DNA from: Lamellibrachia columna
Taxonomy: Eukaryota > Annelida > Polychaeta > Sabellida > Siboglinidae
Length of the DNA stretch: 64,000 bases
Reading direction: 5' to 3'
NCBI GenBank assembly: GCA_963662155.1
Contig: OY759263.1
Coordinates: 32,733,106-32,797,105 of the forward strand
Part shown: positions 1 to 12,100 of the stretch, one piece after another
Layout: each line of letters begins with the position of its first letter
How positions within the stretch are numbered: the first letter of the stretch is position 1
The notes under the pieces: generated by a model
What the model was told of the DNA's origin: nothing
The model's database searches: none
What the model saw: the letters and a program-made list of their open reading frames with translations, nothing else
Position numbers and translations under genes: made by a program

Positions 1-1850
1 ACCTGATGATTTTTCGATATTAACTAAATACTTTGACCAAACAGGCAAAATACATTGCTAAGTTGTCTTGATACTTGATCAGAGCTCCAAATGTATTCAA
101 AACGTCGACCATAATTGTAAGATATCATATTATAACAGTAATGCCCAATTGTTCTGGAGATTACCTTTTGTCATTACTGTTTGACACATCATATGCAAGT
201 TTGGTAATTGATCCATATTACTTTGCTTAACTCTACAACAACATGGAATAATAATTACTCAACAAAAATGCTTAATGTATTGAACAATGTATATTTTATC
301 TAAGAGTTCACCTTTGCTGATTTGCACGCTTCTCATAACATTGAAAACAAGATGAAAAGTATATGAAATTCTCAACTAACCTCACTATTTTCCAATATTA
401 GCTAAACACATTGATGCAACATGTTAAATACATTGCTATATTTTACTGACATGTCAACAGAGCTGTAAATGCATTTATAATGTTTACCATAGTTATAGGA
501 CATCATGTAATAACAAATTATTTAAACAAATGTCCTCTCCAGACAGGGTTTAACGCATGTAAGACGTTGTTATTTTCCAGTTTTCTATTTTGTCCCATGT
601 TACTTAAACCGTCGCATCAGTCGGTATCATAGTTAAACAAAGAGCGGCGTCTGTGTAGTTAGTCCTGTAATAGGGTGTTTTCACGTAAATGGCACACTTT
701 TAGTCCCACGCAGCCTCAAAATTCAAAGTGTTCCAATTATTTTGTTCATGTCATTTTTTAACATTACAGATTATATTATATTAACACATACTTTTAAGGA
801 GTATGACGTTACATATATTTCCTAAAATATTTCTTTAGAGTTAAGCTGTAAAATGAGCAATCTGGACGGGAATTTGTTTAACACACAATGCATCATTATG
901 ATATCAGGTATATGTTAACTATTGTTATACAAAATGCAATACTGAACAAAACTTTATAATACAATAAGAAAAATATATTGTGCCGAAATCTTTGAGAACC
1001 AGAGCTTGGCAACGCGTTAAATTTTTGGTTTACATTTTTTTTCAAATCACCAACAGTTGAATGATGAGCTAAGCTAAAAAAGTGGGTCTGTCGGAATGTT
1101 ATTATATTTCATATAGACTTATCACTAACGATGAGGGATTTCCACCTGGTAAAGAGAAGCCCAAGTTCCTCTGGAAATAAAAAATACACTAACTAATGAT
1201 CGAAGCTGCCTACGATTTATTGCAGGAATGAACAGCGAATATAACCAAACTGGTTGCTTAGATGAACTGTTGTTTGATCCAGAAGAATCATATTACCGGG
1301 CTTACACCCAATACTCTAACACACAGGCTTCCCAAAACATTGAAAATCACATTAAAGTTATATACAATTCTTAATTAACGTCATTATTTTTCAAAATTAA
1401 CTGAATGCGTTGACAATAAATACATTATTAAGTTGCCTTGACACGATAGAGCTTCAAATGTATTCAAAACGTCGACCATTATTATAAGGTATCATATCAT
1501 AACAATAATGCCCAAATGTTCTGGAGAGAGGACATTTGTTTAACTCATCCATATTAAAATTATTATGTATGTAACAACATGGAAAGACAACTATTAAATA
1601 AAACAAATCCTTAACGTACTGAAACATTTAATATGTTATCTTTGAGTTCACATTTGCTGGTATGCACTCTCTTGTTTTTTATAACACATAAAACAAGATT
1701 ATAATCATCAGAAATTCTTAACTAACCTCAATATGTTTCAATATTAACTAAATGCATTGATACAAGAGGCTAAATACATTGCTACGTTTACCGATATGTC
1801 AACAGAGCTATAAATGTATTCAAACAGTTTTCCATAGTTATAATAGATAA
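1..1850 (+). repeat. Interspersed repeat family R1 (about two partial units)
   Basis: Non-coding AT-rich DNA. Bases 1-560 match 44,195-44,500 closely (shared runs such as GACCAAACAGGCAAAATACA and ATGCAAGTTTGGT). Bases about 600-1,850 match 47,990-49,180 in the same order (CGGCGTCTGTGT, then TAAGGAG.ATG.CGTT, then GAAGCTGCC, then AACAGCGAATATAA, then TGGTTGCTTAGATGAAC). The same motifs recur at 38.9-39.6 kb and 43.7-44.5 kb. No protein is encoded. I could not find terminal inverted repeats, so class is unknown; a non-autonomous DNA element or 3' part of a retroelement are both possible. Confidence 0.8.
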
Positions 1851-1899
1851 ATGCATGTGTTTCCTTAGCTATAACATATCAAAATGCGCGTGTTTCCAT

Positions 1900-2985
1900 A
1901 GTTATAAAATATCAAAATGCGTGTGTTTAAATGGAAGGAGCATAGCAAATAAGAAAAACGAATTAAAAATTAAGGTAGAATATACTGACCCTCACATAAT
2001 TGGTACAACCGAAACGTGGGCCAAAAAATACATATCAGGTGCTGAATTAGGACTGAAAGGATGTGAAATGTTTAGGAGAGATCGAATAGGAAGTGAGGGA
2101 AGTTATTTTATATATTAAAAACTGTATTCACACTAACGAATAAAAAAATTGAAAGGGAAGCAAATTGCGACGAAGCTGTTTGGTGCAATATAATTAGAGG
2201 AAATGAAAAATTAATTAGCCAAGCATAAACGATGAGGATAATACAAGCATTCACATCGCTATAAAGGAAGTGGATAAAGGGGAATGTATCATAATGGGAG
2301 ATTGTGACCACGGACAGATACAATGGAAATCTCCAGAGTATATGGGGTGCGGACCAACCGTTTCTATTATTTTTAATTGAGGATACCTTCCTTACTCAAG
2401 AAACAACCAGGGGGAGAGAATGTATTAGATATGGTTTTGTTTTCGCAAAAAGTGTTTGTGGACAATGTGAAGATGCATGAACAATTGGGTAGCAGTGATC
2501 ATAATCAAATACATTTTGACATCAAAGTAAAACCAGAAAATAAAAATAAAAAACATACAGTATAAACTAGTATTCCATTTACAAGAGTGTTCAACGTATC
2601 ATTAAACGAGGGAGCGGTTCCTTCTAAATGGAACGAAACAAACATCATAACATTACTTAAAAAAGGTTCGAGAAATAAGTCAGAGAAACACAGACCAGTG
2701 TGTTTAACACCAGTGATTTACACATTATTAGAAATGCTAATTTAAGATCACATGGTGGACTTTCTTGTTAGGCATAAATTATTAAATCCCTCTCAACATG
2801 GAATCTTAAAAGCGAGTTCATGCTTCACAAATATGTTTTTTAAAGAAATCACTGAGTGGACAGACGAGGGATCACCAGTATATATTATGCACTTATATTT
2901 TCATAAATGTAAAGCCCATGGTATAAAGGATGGCACAATCGACATGATAGAACAATGGCTGACTGAACAGATATACGCTTTAATA
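1900..2985 (+). pseudogene. CR1-like LINE fragment: endonuclease plus start of RT (degenerate)
   Basis: A decayed non-LTR retrotransposon in several frames. First, an AP-type endonuclease start: about 1,930-2,100 reads NGRSIANKKNEL then DPHIIGTTETWA (catalytic Glu block) and GCEMFRRDRIG. The central part, 2,110-2,380, is frame-broken but still shows IIMG (D/N-block) and IQWKS in shifted frames. The C-terminal endonuclease block GSSDHNQIHFDI (SDH motif) is at about 2,490-2,525. The pre-RT segment FNVSLNEGAVPSKWN then KHRPVCLTPV (RT block 1 region) follows at about 2,590-2,720. RT decays near 2,970, where an oppositely oriented LINE begins. Stops and frameshifts throughout make it inactive. It resembles the fragment at 63.3-64.0 kb and may be the same family. 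Confidence 0.85.
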
Positions 2986-4030
2986 GAATTGGTAGGACAG
3001 AAATAGGTATGTAATTCATGACGTCGTTCGAGTTTCCGCTTTTGTATAGTGGACCACTCTCGCCTTCTTTCATGATTTTGGAAAATGCGCCGCGTCGATA
3101 CTTGCATTGCATATGTTAACTATGTGAGATGCAAAGATTTCTGCGCTCAGTTTGAGTAGTTTTCAACTGATGCCATCACATCCTGTTGCTTTTGTGGCTG
3201 ACATTTTTCGCAGTTGTTCATATTCAGTAATTTAAAAGACGCATTTTCCGGTTTGCTACATGAGATAAAGTTCCGCAATTTCCAATATTTCGGCACAGTG
3301 GTCGTTGTAGTATTAAACGTCGATGCAATCAATGGTCGCCAAATGTTTATTGAATTTATCGGCCATCATGTTTGCGTGTGGAGACAGCTGACTGTTAGTA
3401 ATTTCGCATATCAGTTGGTCTAGTCTTATCATGACCCATTACATAACACGTCGTTTGTGCCTTTCATCAAATACATATGCACACCTCCCAGGACATAGAC
3501 GTCAGATCCCAGACATAGTAAGTTTTCAATATTCGAGACAATTTCTCGATATGTTCGTACCAAAGTTTTAGGTGGTCTGTAAATAAAACACAGAAGAAAA
3601 GACGTGCTTTTATGTGGCATTATTTCGGTCCAAAGTAATTCTGGGTCATCGCATTCGAGATCACGACGACGAACATAGTTCAATGCTGTCGAAACGAATG
3701 CGAGCAGTCCTCCTCCTAGGTTTCCGCTGCGATCGCGTCTTTCCGTCTGATGGTAACCATCAATCCTAATTCTCACGTCACGGTCGTTCGGCGTGAGGAT
3801 CGTTTCTGATATGCCGAGAACATTTATCGGGCGGGGGTCCACCTGAAGAACCCCTTTCAGGTCATGTATTTTATTTGATACGTGATTGATGATCCAGCTA
3901 GCTATTCGTATGCCTTTTCCATCTAACCCGAATCCCGTTGTTTTTCCCGTCCTCATTGCCAAGTAGAAATGTACGGGCGGACGTCGAACACAAGGCGGCT
4001 GGCCATGCACACAATTGTCCCTCATGCCAA
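2945..4030 (-). pseudogene. LINE fragment: endonuclease, linker and first RT block
   Basis: Read right to left on the minus strand. The endonuclease domain starts near 3,930 (IRIASW.INHVSNKI), then VLGISETILTPNDRDV (catalytic Glu), IDGYHQTERRDRSGNLGGGL and FLLCFIYRPPKT, ending near 3,440 where the expected GDFN-type block is altered (GGVHM). A frame-shifted linker at 3,080-3,230 reads LRKMSATKATGCDGIS, a typical pre-RT sequence, followed by IVNICNASIDAAHFPK. RT block 1 (PLYKSGNSNDVMNYIPISVLP) lies at about 2,990-3,060. One in-frame stop and at least two frameshifts make it inactive. It is tail-on to the + strand LINE at 1.9-2.98 kb. The upstream part of the open frame (4,019-4,083) holds a 30-bp tandem duplication and is probably not part of the element. 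Confidence 0.87.
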
Positions 4031-4083
4031 TTGACCAATTGTTCTGTCGGTGACTGCCAATTGACCAACTGTTCCGTCGGTGA
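4019..4083 (+). repeat. Two-copy 30-bp tandem duplication
   Basis: The motif TGCCAATTGACCAA.TGTTC.GTCGGTGAC occurs twice back to back with two substitutions. It sits at the 5' edge of the minus-strand LINE open frame and adds a duplicated peptide to that frame, so the N-terminal extension of that frame is suspect. Confidence 0.8.
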
Positions 4084-4299
4084 CAAAGGGTCACCCTGTG
4101 TTGCCGCCAGGACGCACACCGCGCTGATCACAGGAAGCAGCGCCATGAGTACACACACAGCCGTCATGGCTGAATAACCCCGGCGACACATTCACTGTTT
4201 GTAGCAATTCTACAATTCTATTGCAATTCTACACGCACTCCACCCTGATACAACACGGATAGTTCGATGCGAGCATGCTGTGTCGCATCAAACGGCTTC

Positions 4300-4440
4300 G
4301 CCCGGATATTACTTTCGATTACTATTACTTTGCTTTCTATTACTATTACTATTACACTGCGTTCTGTTCCATATATTACTATTACTTGAACAACTGTAAT
4401 CGTTACTATTACTATTACATATTACTATTACCCCAAGCCT
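4300..4440 (+). repeat. (TATTAC)n simple repeat
   Basis: An imperfect TATTACTATTAC tract in three blocks. A similar block lies at 59,280-59,340. Apart from this tract I recognise nothing in 4,100-4,910: no long ORF with family similarity and no RNA gene. Confidence 0.8.
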
Positions 4441-4919
4441 GGTGGCACTTACATTTATCATTTCTAAGAGTATATACCTGACCTGTTAGATTTGGCTCAA
4501 CGTTTTATACCTGATGGATAGATTAGAAAAGGCCATATGTAAAGACATGAATAGTTGTGAGCAAATGAATAATGTTTTCACTAACAACAAAGTGTTCTCA
4601 GAGATCAAATTAAATCGTTAATTATAAACACATACCCATATAACTGTAATAATCATGTTTTGTGCTAAGGATTTGTTCGAAAATTAAGAAATTAAATCTA
4701 ACTATACATAAACTTACCTTTTTGTACAGCCATTTGTAACATAACTTGTACTCGGGACAATGGCCGCTTTCTAGGTAGCACTTTTTTCCCAACCAGAGAC
4801 TTAACATCGACCTAGATGAACCAATCAGCGTCGTTGTAACGGAGCTTGTAGACGTAATCGAATGTTTTCATTGTTTTCATCGTCAAGTGACTTCTGCCCA
4901 CTATTACGTTAATGTCAAT

Positions 4920-5480
4920 CGCTGGAAACTCTAGTGGGTTTGTTAACAGTCTCAGTTAACTGATGTGACTCCCAAGTACATACAAAGTGCTTAGTGTGAT
5001 TTTCAAATGGTTGTCTTAACAAATCACAGTTGATATCACCATTGGTGATTAATTCCAATTTAGTGTTGCTAAAATGATCATGTATTTTATCCATTTTATC
5101 AAACCAGTTTATCTTCTCTTTAGGTAGTCTATATATGTTAGCAGCAACAATAATGTTATCTTTGTTTGGGAATGCGACTACTCCACAGATACTGTCAATA
5201 TTTTGTGGTGTTAGAACTGGTTTTTCATTAAAGTTTACATTGTCACTAATATTCTCCTCCTGGCTTGTTCCCCACTTTCTTCCTCTCAGCTCGGAATAAT
5301 TCACATCCGTCAATGTCAAAGTTATTAGTGGGCATATCATTAGTGAATTTTGTTTCACTGATACAAATAATGTCAAGAGGCTTTCGTTGAGAAACATGTC
5401 TCATTTCATTTATTCGACCCTCAACACCAATACCGTTTACACAATTATGAGAAAAAGATAGACCAGAGAGAGTGTGAGGA
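4920..5480 (-). pseudogene. LINE endonuclease fragment
   Basis: Minus-strand AP-like endonuclease of a non-LTR retrotransposon in two frames. The upstream frame (about 5,445-5,280) reads HNCVNGIGVEGRINEM, LDIICISETKFTN (catalytic Glu block) and FDIDGCELFRAER. After a frameshift near 5,280 the second frame (5,265-4,920) reads AANIYRLPKEKINW, LELITNGDINCDLL (GDxN block) and SHQLTETVNKPTRVSSD, ending just before the expected SDH block. No RT follows. Dead fragment. Confidence 0.87.
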
Positions 5481-5689
5481 TCTAATATTGTTTGTGCATC
5501 TGCATATATGCCAATGAATGAGTATATATCACTATCACTAAACGCATCGCATTCTATGTCATATATGTAATTTTTTTATTATCTTCCCATTAAAATATTG
5601 AACACATAACGGGGATGTCATAAGTTTCAATTACACAAAGTTCCTGTTGGTTAACAGGAGCTTTGCGCAAGAGGGAAAGAGATAGAGTG

Positions 5690-6110
<421 letters not shown>

Positions 6111-6138
6111 AAAACAAAAGACAAAAAGAAACGAAAAA

Positions 6139-9100
6139 GGTTAATCATGCTTCGCTTGCAAGTGCTTTTTGTGCTGTACACTATTCATAATGGGTTGATC
6201 ATGTTCTTCCTCGTGCTTTCACTGCTCTACACTATTTACACAATGGTTTGATCATATTCCTCTTGCATGTGCTTTGAATGCTGCAAACTATTCACTTTGG
6301 GTTAATAATGTTCATCTTGTTCATGCTTTGAATGTTCTAGATTATTTACATTGGGTTGATCACGTTCCCCTTGCTTGTGCTTTGACTGCTTAAAACTATT
6401 CGTAATGCGTACACTATTCACAAAGGGTTGACCACGTTCCCTTTGCTCGTGTTTTAGCTGCTGTACATTATTCACAATGGGCTGATCATATCCCCTTGCT
6501 CATACTTTGACTGCTGTGTACTATTCATAATGGATTGATTATGTTCCCAATTGCTCGTGATTTGGATACTGTACACTTTTGATAATGAGTGGATCACTTG
6601 AACTTTATCGTGATTTGGCTGCTGTACATTATTCACAATGGGTTGAATATATTCCCCTTGCCCGTGCTTTGACTGCTGTACAGTATTAACACTGGTTGAT
6701 CATGTTCCCTTTACTTGTGCTTTGGCTGATGCGCAATATTCAGAATGGGTTGATGATGTCCCTCTTGCTCGTGTTTCGCTGTTGTACATATTTACAAAGG
6801 GTTCATCATGTTTTTCTTGCTCGTACTTTGGCTGCAGCACACTATTCACAATATATTGATCACTTTCCCCTTGCTCATGCTTCGACTGCAGTACACTTTT
6901 CACAATGGGTTGAGCATGGACCTCTTGCTCGTGCTTTGACTGCTGTATAATATTCACTATGGTCGATTATGTTCCCCGTGCTCCTATTCTGACTAGTCTA
7001 CACTATTTACAATTGGTTAATCATGTTGCTCTTGCTCGTGTTTTGAATGTTCTAAACTATTGACATTGGGTTGATCATGTTCCCCATGCTTGTGCTTTGA
7101 ATGCTTAAAACTATTCATAATGCTTACACTATTCACAATGGGTTGATAATATTCTCGTTGCTCTTGCTTTGACTGCAGTACACTATTCACAATGGATTGA
7201 TCATGCTCCCCTTGCCCATAATTTCGCTGTTGCACATTATTCACAATGTGTTGATCATGTTCCCCTTGCTCGTGATTTGGCTGCTGTGCATTATTCAAAA
7301 AGGTTTGATGATTTCCCTCTTGATCGTGTTTTGGCTGCTGTACAATATTGATAAAAGATTGCATGATCACGTTCCAATTGATGGTGCTTTGAATGCTGTA
7401 CACTAATCAAATGCGTACTCTATTCACAATAGGTTGATCATGTTCCCCTTTCTCATACTTCGGCTACAGTACACTATCCACAATACGTTGATATTGTCCA
7501 CTTTGCTCGTGATTTGGTTGATGAACATTATTCACATTGGGTTGATCATATTCTCCTTGCTCTTGGTTTGATTGCTGTACACTATTCACATTGGATTGAT
7601 CACGTTCCCGTTGCTCATGCTTCGACTGCTGAACACAATTCGCAGTGTGTTGATTCTATACCCCTTTTGGTGATGTGATTGATGTATTCTATTTACAATG
7701 TGTGATTATGTTCCTTTGCTGGTTGCCTTGACAAATGTACACTATTCATAATGGATAGATCATGTTCCCCTTGCTCGTGCTTTGCCTTCCGTACATTATT
7801 CACAATGGTTTGATCATGTTCCCCTTACTCTTGCTTTGACTGCTGTATATTATTCCCAATGGATTGATTATGTTCCCCTTAATTTGGCTGCTGTACACTA
7901 TTCACAATTAGTTGACCATTTCACCTTTATCGTGATTTGGCTGTTGTATGTTATTAGTTATGTTTGATCATGTTCCGGTTCTCGTGCTATCGATGTTGTA
8001 TACTATTCCAACTGGGATTATTCTATTCCCCTTGCTCGTGCTTTGACTGCTGTACAGTATTGACAATGGTTGATCATGCTCCTCTTTCTCATGATTTCAC
8101 TGATGTACACTATTCACAGTGTGTTGATGATGTCCCCCATTGCTCGTAGTTTGGCTGCTGTACATTATTCACAAAGGTTTGATGATGTCCCTCTTGCTCG
8201 TGCTTTGGCTGCTGTACACTATTGACAAAAGGTTGCATGATCATGTTCCTCTTGATGGTGCTTTGACTGCTGTACACTATTTATAAAGGGTTGCATGATC
8301 ATGTTCCCCTAGATGGCGCTTTTCATGCTTCGACGGTTTTACACTATTTTCAATGTATTGTTCATGTTCCTATTTCTCGTGACTTGGCTGCTCTACACTA
8401 CCTACAAAGGGTTGATCGTGTTCTTCTTCCTCTTTCTTTGGCTGCTATTCACTACTCACAATGGGTACACTATTCGCAATGTATTGAACACGTTCCCCTT
8501 CCCCATGCTTCGGCTGCAGTACATTATTAATAATGAGTTGATAATGTACCCCTTGCTCGTGATTTGACAGTGACTGTTGTACACTATTGACAAAGTTTGC
8601 ATGATCATGTTCCACTTGATGGTGTTTTGACTGCTGTACACTATTTAGAAAGGGTTGCATGATCATGATACCCTTGATGGCGCTTTGACTACTGTACACT
8701 AATCACAATGGGTTGATCATATTCCCCTTACTCGTGCGTTGACTGCTGTATATTAATCAAAATGGATTGGTTATATTCCCCGTTGCTCATGGTTTGCCTA
8801 CTGTACACTATTCACAATGTGTTGATCATTTGAACTTTATCGTGATTTGACTGCTGTACATTATTCTCTATGGTTTCATCATGTTTCACTGCTCGTGTTT
8901 TGGATGCTGTATACTATTCGCAATGGATTGAATATATTCCCCTTGCTCGTGTGTTGACTGCTGTACAGTATTAACAATGGTCTGATCATGTTCCCTTTGC
9001 CTGTTCTTTGGCTGCTATATAATAGTAAAAATGGGTTGATGGTGTTCCACTTGCTGGTTTTTGACTGGTGTAAACTTTCTACAATGTGTTGATCATGTTC

Positions 9101-12100
9101 CACTTGGTCGTGATTTGACTGGTGTACTCTATTTACAATGGACTGAACATGTTCACAATGGTTTGATGGTGTTCCATTTGCTGGTTTTAGGCTGCTGTAA
9201 ACTTTCTACAGTGGGTTGATCAAGTTCTCCCTGCTCATATTTTTAATGCTCTAAATTATTCACATTGGGTTGATCATGTTCCACTTGCTCGTGCTTCAAT
9301 GCTTTAAACTATTCAGAATTGGTTGATTATGTTCTTCTTGCTATCGCTGCTGTAAACTATTCACAATGCGTTAACTATTCACAATGGATTGATTATGTTC
9401 CCCGATGCTCGTGGTTTGGCTGCTGTACACTATTCACAATGTGTTGATCATTTGACCTTTATCGTGGTTTGGTTGCTGCACATTATTTGCTATGTTCCAC
9501 TGCTCGTGCTTTGGATGCTGTAAGCTATTCTCTATGGGTTGAATATGTTCCCCTTGCTCCTGCTTTGACTGCTGTACAATATTAACAATGGTTAATCATG
9601 TTCCTCTTGCTCATGCTTTAGCTGATGTGCTAAATTAACAATGGTCTGATCATGTTCCCCTTGCTTGTTTTTGGTTGGTGTACATTATTCACAATGGGTA
9701 GATCGTGTTCCACTTGCTCGTGATTTAGCTGTAGTACATTATTCATAATGTGTTGATCATGTTCCTCTTGATAGTGCTTTGACTGATGTACTCTATTTAC
9801 AATGGCCTGAACATGTAACCCTTGTTTGTGGTTTGGCTTCTGTACAATATTCACAATGGTTTGATGGTGTTCCATTTGCTAGTTTTAGGCTGCTGTAAAC
9901 TTTCTACAGTGGGTTGATCATGTTCTCCTTGCTCGTATTTTTAATGCTCTAAATTATTCACATTGGGTTTATCATGTTCCACTTGCTCGTGCTTCAATGC
10001 TGTAAACTATTCAGAATTGGTTGATTATGTTCATCTTGCTATCGCTGCTGTAAACTATTCACAATGCGTTAACTATTCACAATGGATTCATTGTGTTCCC
10101 CGTTGCTCGTGGTTTGGCTGCTGTACACTATTCAGAATGTGTTGATCATTTGACATTAATCGTGGTTTGGTTGCTGCATATTATTCGCTATGTTCCACTG
10201 CTCGTGCTTTGGATGCTGTATACTATTGACAAAGGTTTGCATGATCATGTTCCATTTGTTTGTGTTTTAACTGCTGTACCCTATTTAGAAAGGGTTGCGT
10301 GATCATGTTCCCCTTGATGGCGCATTGACCACTGTACACTAATCACAATGGGTTGATCATGTTCCCCTCGCTCGTGCATTGACTGCTGTATATTATTTAA
10401 AATGGATTGATTAGATTCCCCGTTGCTCGTGATTTGCCTACTATATATACTATTCACAATGTGTTGATCATTTATCGCGATTTGTCTGCTGTACATTATT
10501 CGCTATGGTTTGATCATGTTTCACTGCTCGTGCTTTGGATGCTGTAAGCTATTCACTATGGGTAGAATATTTTCCCCTTGCTCGTGCTATGACTGTTGTA
10601 CACTATAAACAACGGTTGATCATGTTCCTCTTGCCTATGCTTTGACTGATGTACTCTATTTACAATGGTCTGATCATGTTCCCCTTGTTTGTCGTTTGGC
10701 TGCTGTACAATATTCACAATTGTTTGATGGTGTTCCATTTGCTGGTTTTAGGCTGCTGTAAACTTTCTACAGTGGGTTGATCATGTTCCCCTTGATCTTA
10801 TTTTGAATGATCTAAACTATTCACATTGGGTTGATCATGTTCCTCTTGTTTATGCTTTTACTGATGTACTATATTTACAATGGTCTGATCATGTTCCCCT
10901 TGCTTGTTCTATGGCTGCTGTGCAATATTCACAATGGGTAGATCGTGTTCCACTTGCTCGTGATTTGACTGTAGTACCCTATTCATAATGTGTTGATCAT
11001 GGTCCTCTTGATAGTGCTTTGAATGTTGTACTCTATTTATAATGGCCTGATCATGTTCCCCTTGTTTGTGGTTTGGCTGCTGTACAATATTCACAATGGT
11101 TTGATGGTGTTCCATTTGCTGGTTTTAGGCTGCTGTAAACTTTCTACAGAGGGTTGATCATTTTTGTTCTTGCTCGTATTTTGAATGCTCTAAACTATTC
11201 ACATTGGGTTGATCATGTTACCTTTGCTCGTGCTTGAATGGTGTAAACTATTCGATATTGGTTGATTGTGTTCATCTTGCTATCGCTGCTGTGAACTATT
11301 CACAAAACGTTTACTATTCACAATAGGTTGGTAATGTTATCTTTGTTCTTGCTTTTACTGCAGTACACTATTCACAATGGATTGATCATATTCCCCTTGC
11401 ACGTGATTTTTGTTCTGTAAACTACTCACAATGGGTTGATCACATTCCCCCTGCTCGTGATTTGGCTGTTGTACATTATTCGCATTGGGTTGATCATGTT
11501 CCACTTGCTCGTAGTTTTACTGCTGTACACTATTCCCTTAGGGTTGATCATGCTCCCCTTGCTTTTGCATTGACTGCTTTACACTATTCACAATTGGTTG
11601 ATCATGTTCCTCTTTCTCGTGCTTTGACTGCTGTATATTGTTCACAATGGATTGATTATGTTCACCTTTGCACGTGATTTGGTTGCTGTACACTATTCAC
11701 AATGTGTTGATCATTTGATCTTTATCTTGATTTGGCTGCTGTACATTATTCGCTATGGTTTGATCATGTTCCGCTGCTCGTGCCTTGGGTGGTGTATGCT
11801 ATTCACAATGGGTTGAATCTATTCCCCTTGCTCGTGTTTTGACAGCTGTACAGTACTAACATTGGTTGATCAAGTTCCTCTTGCTTATGCTTTGACTGAT
11901 GTATTATATTTACACTGGTCTGGTCATGTTCACCTTGCTTGTGCTTTGGCTGCTGTACCATATTCACAATGGTGTTGTTCCACTTAATAGTTTGTGACTG
12001 CTGTAAACGTTCTACAGTGGACTGATCATGTTCTCCTTGCTCTTTTTTTAATGCTCTAAACTATTCACGTTGGGTCGATCATGTTCCCCTTGGCCGTGCT

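Noticed and set aside
2377..2565. Independent 62-codon gene
   Set aside because: It is the SDH-block end of the LINE endonuclease.
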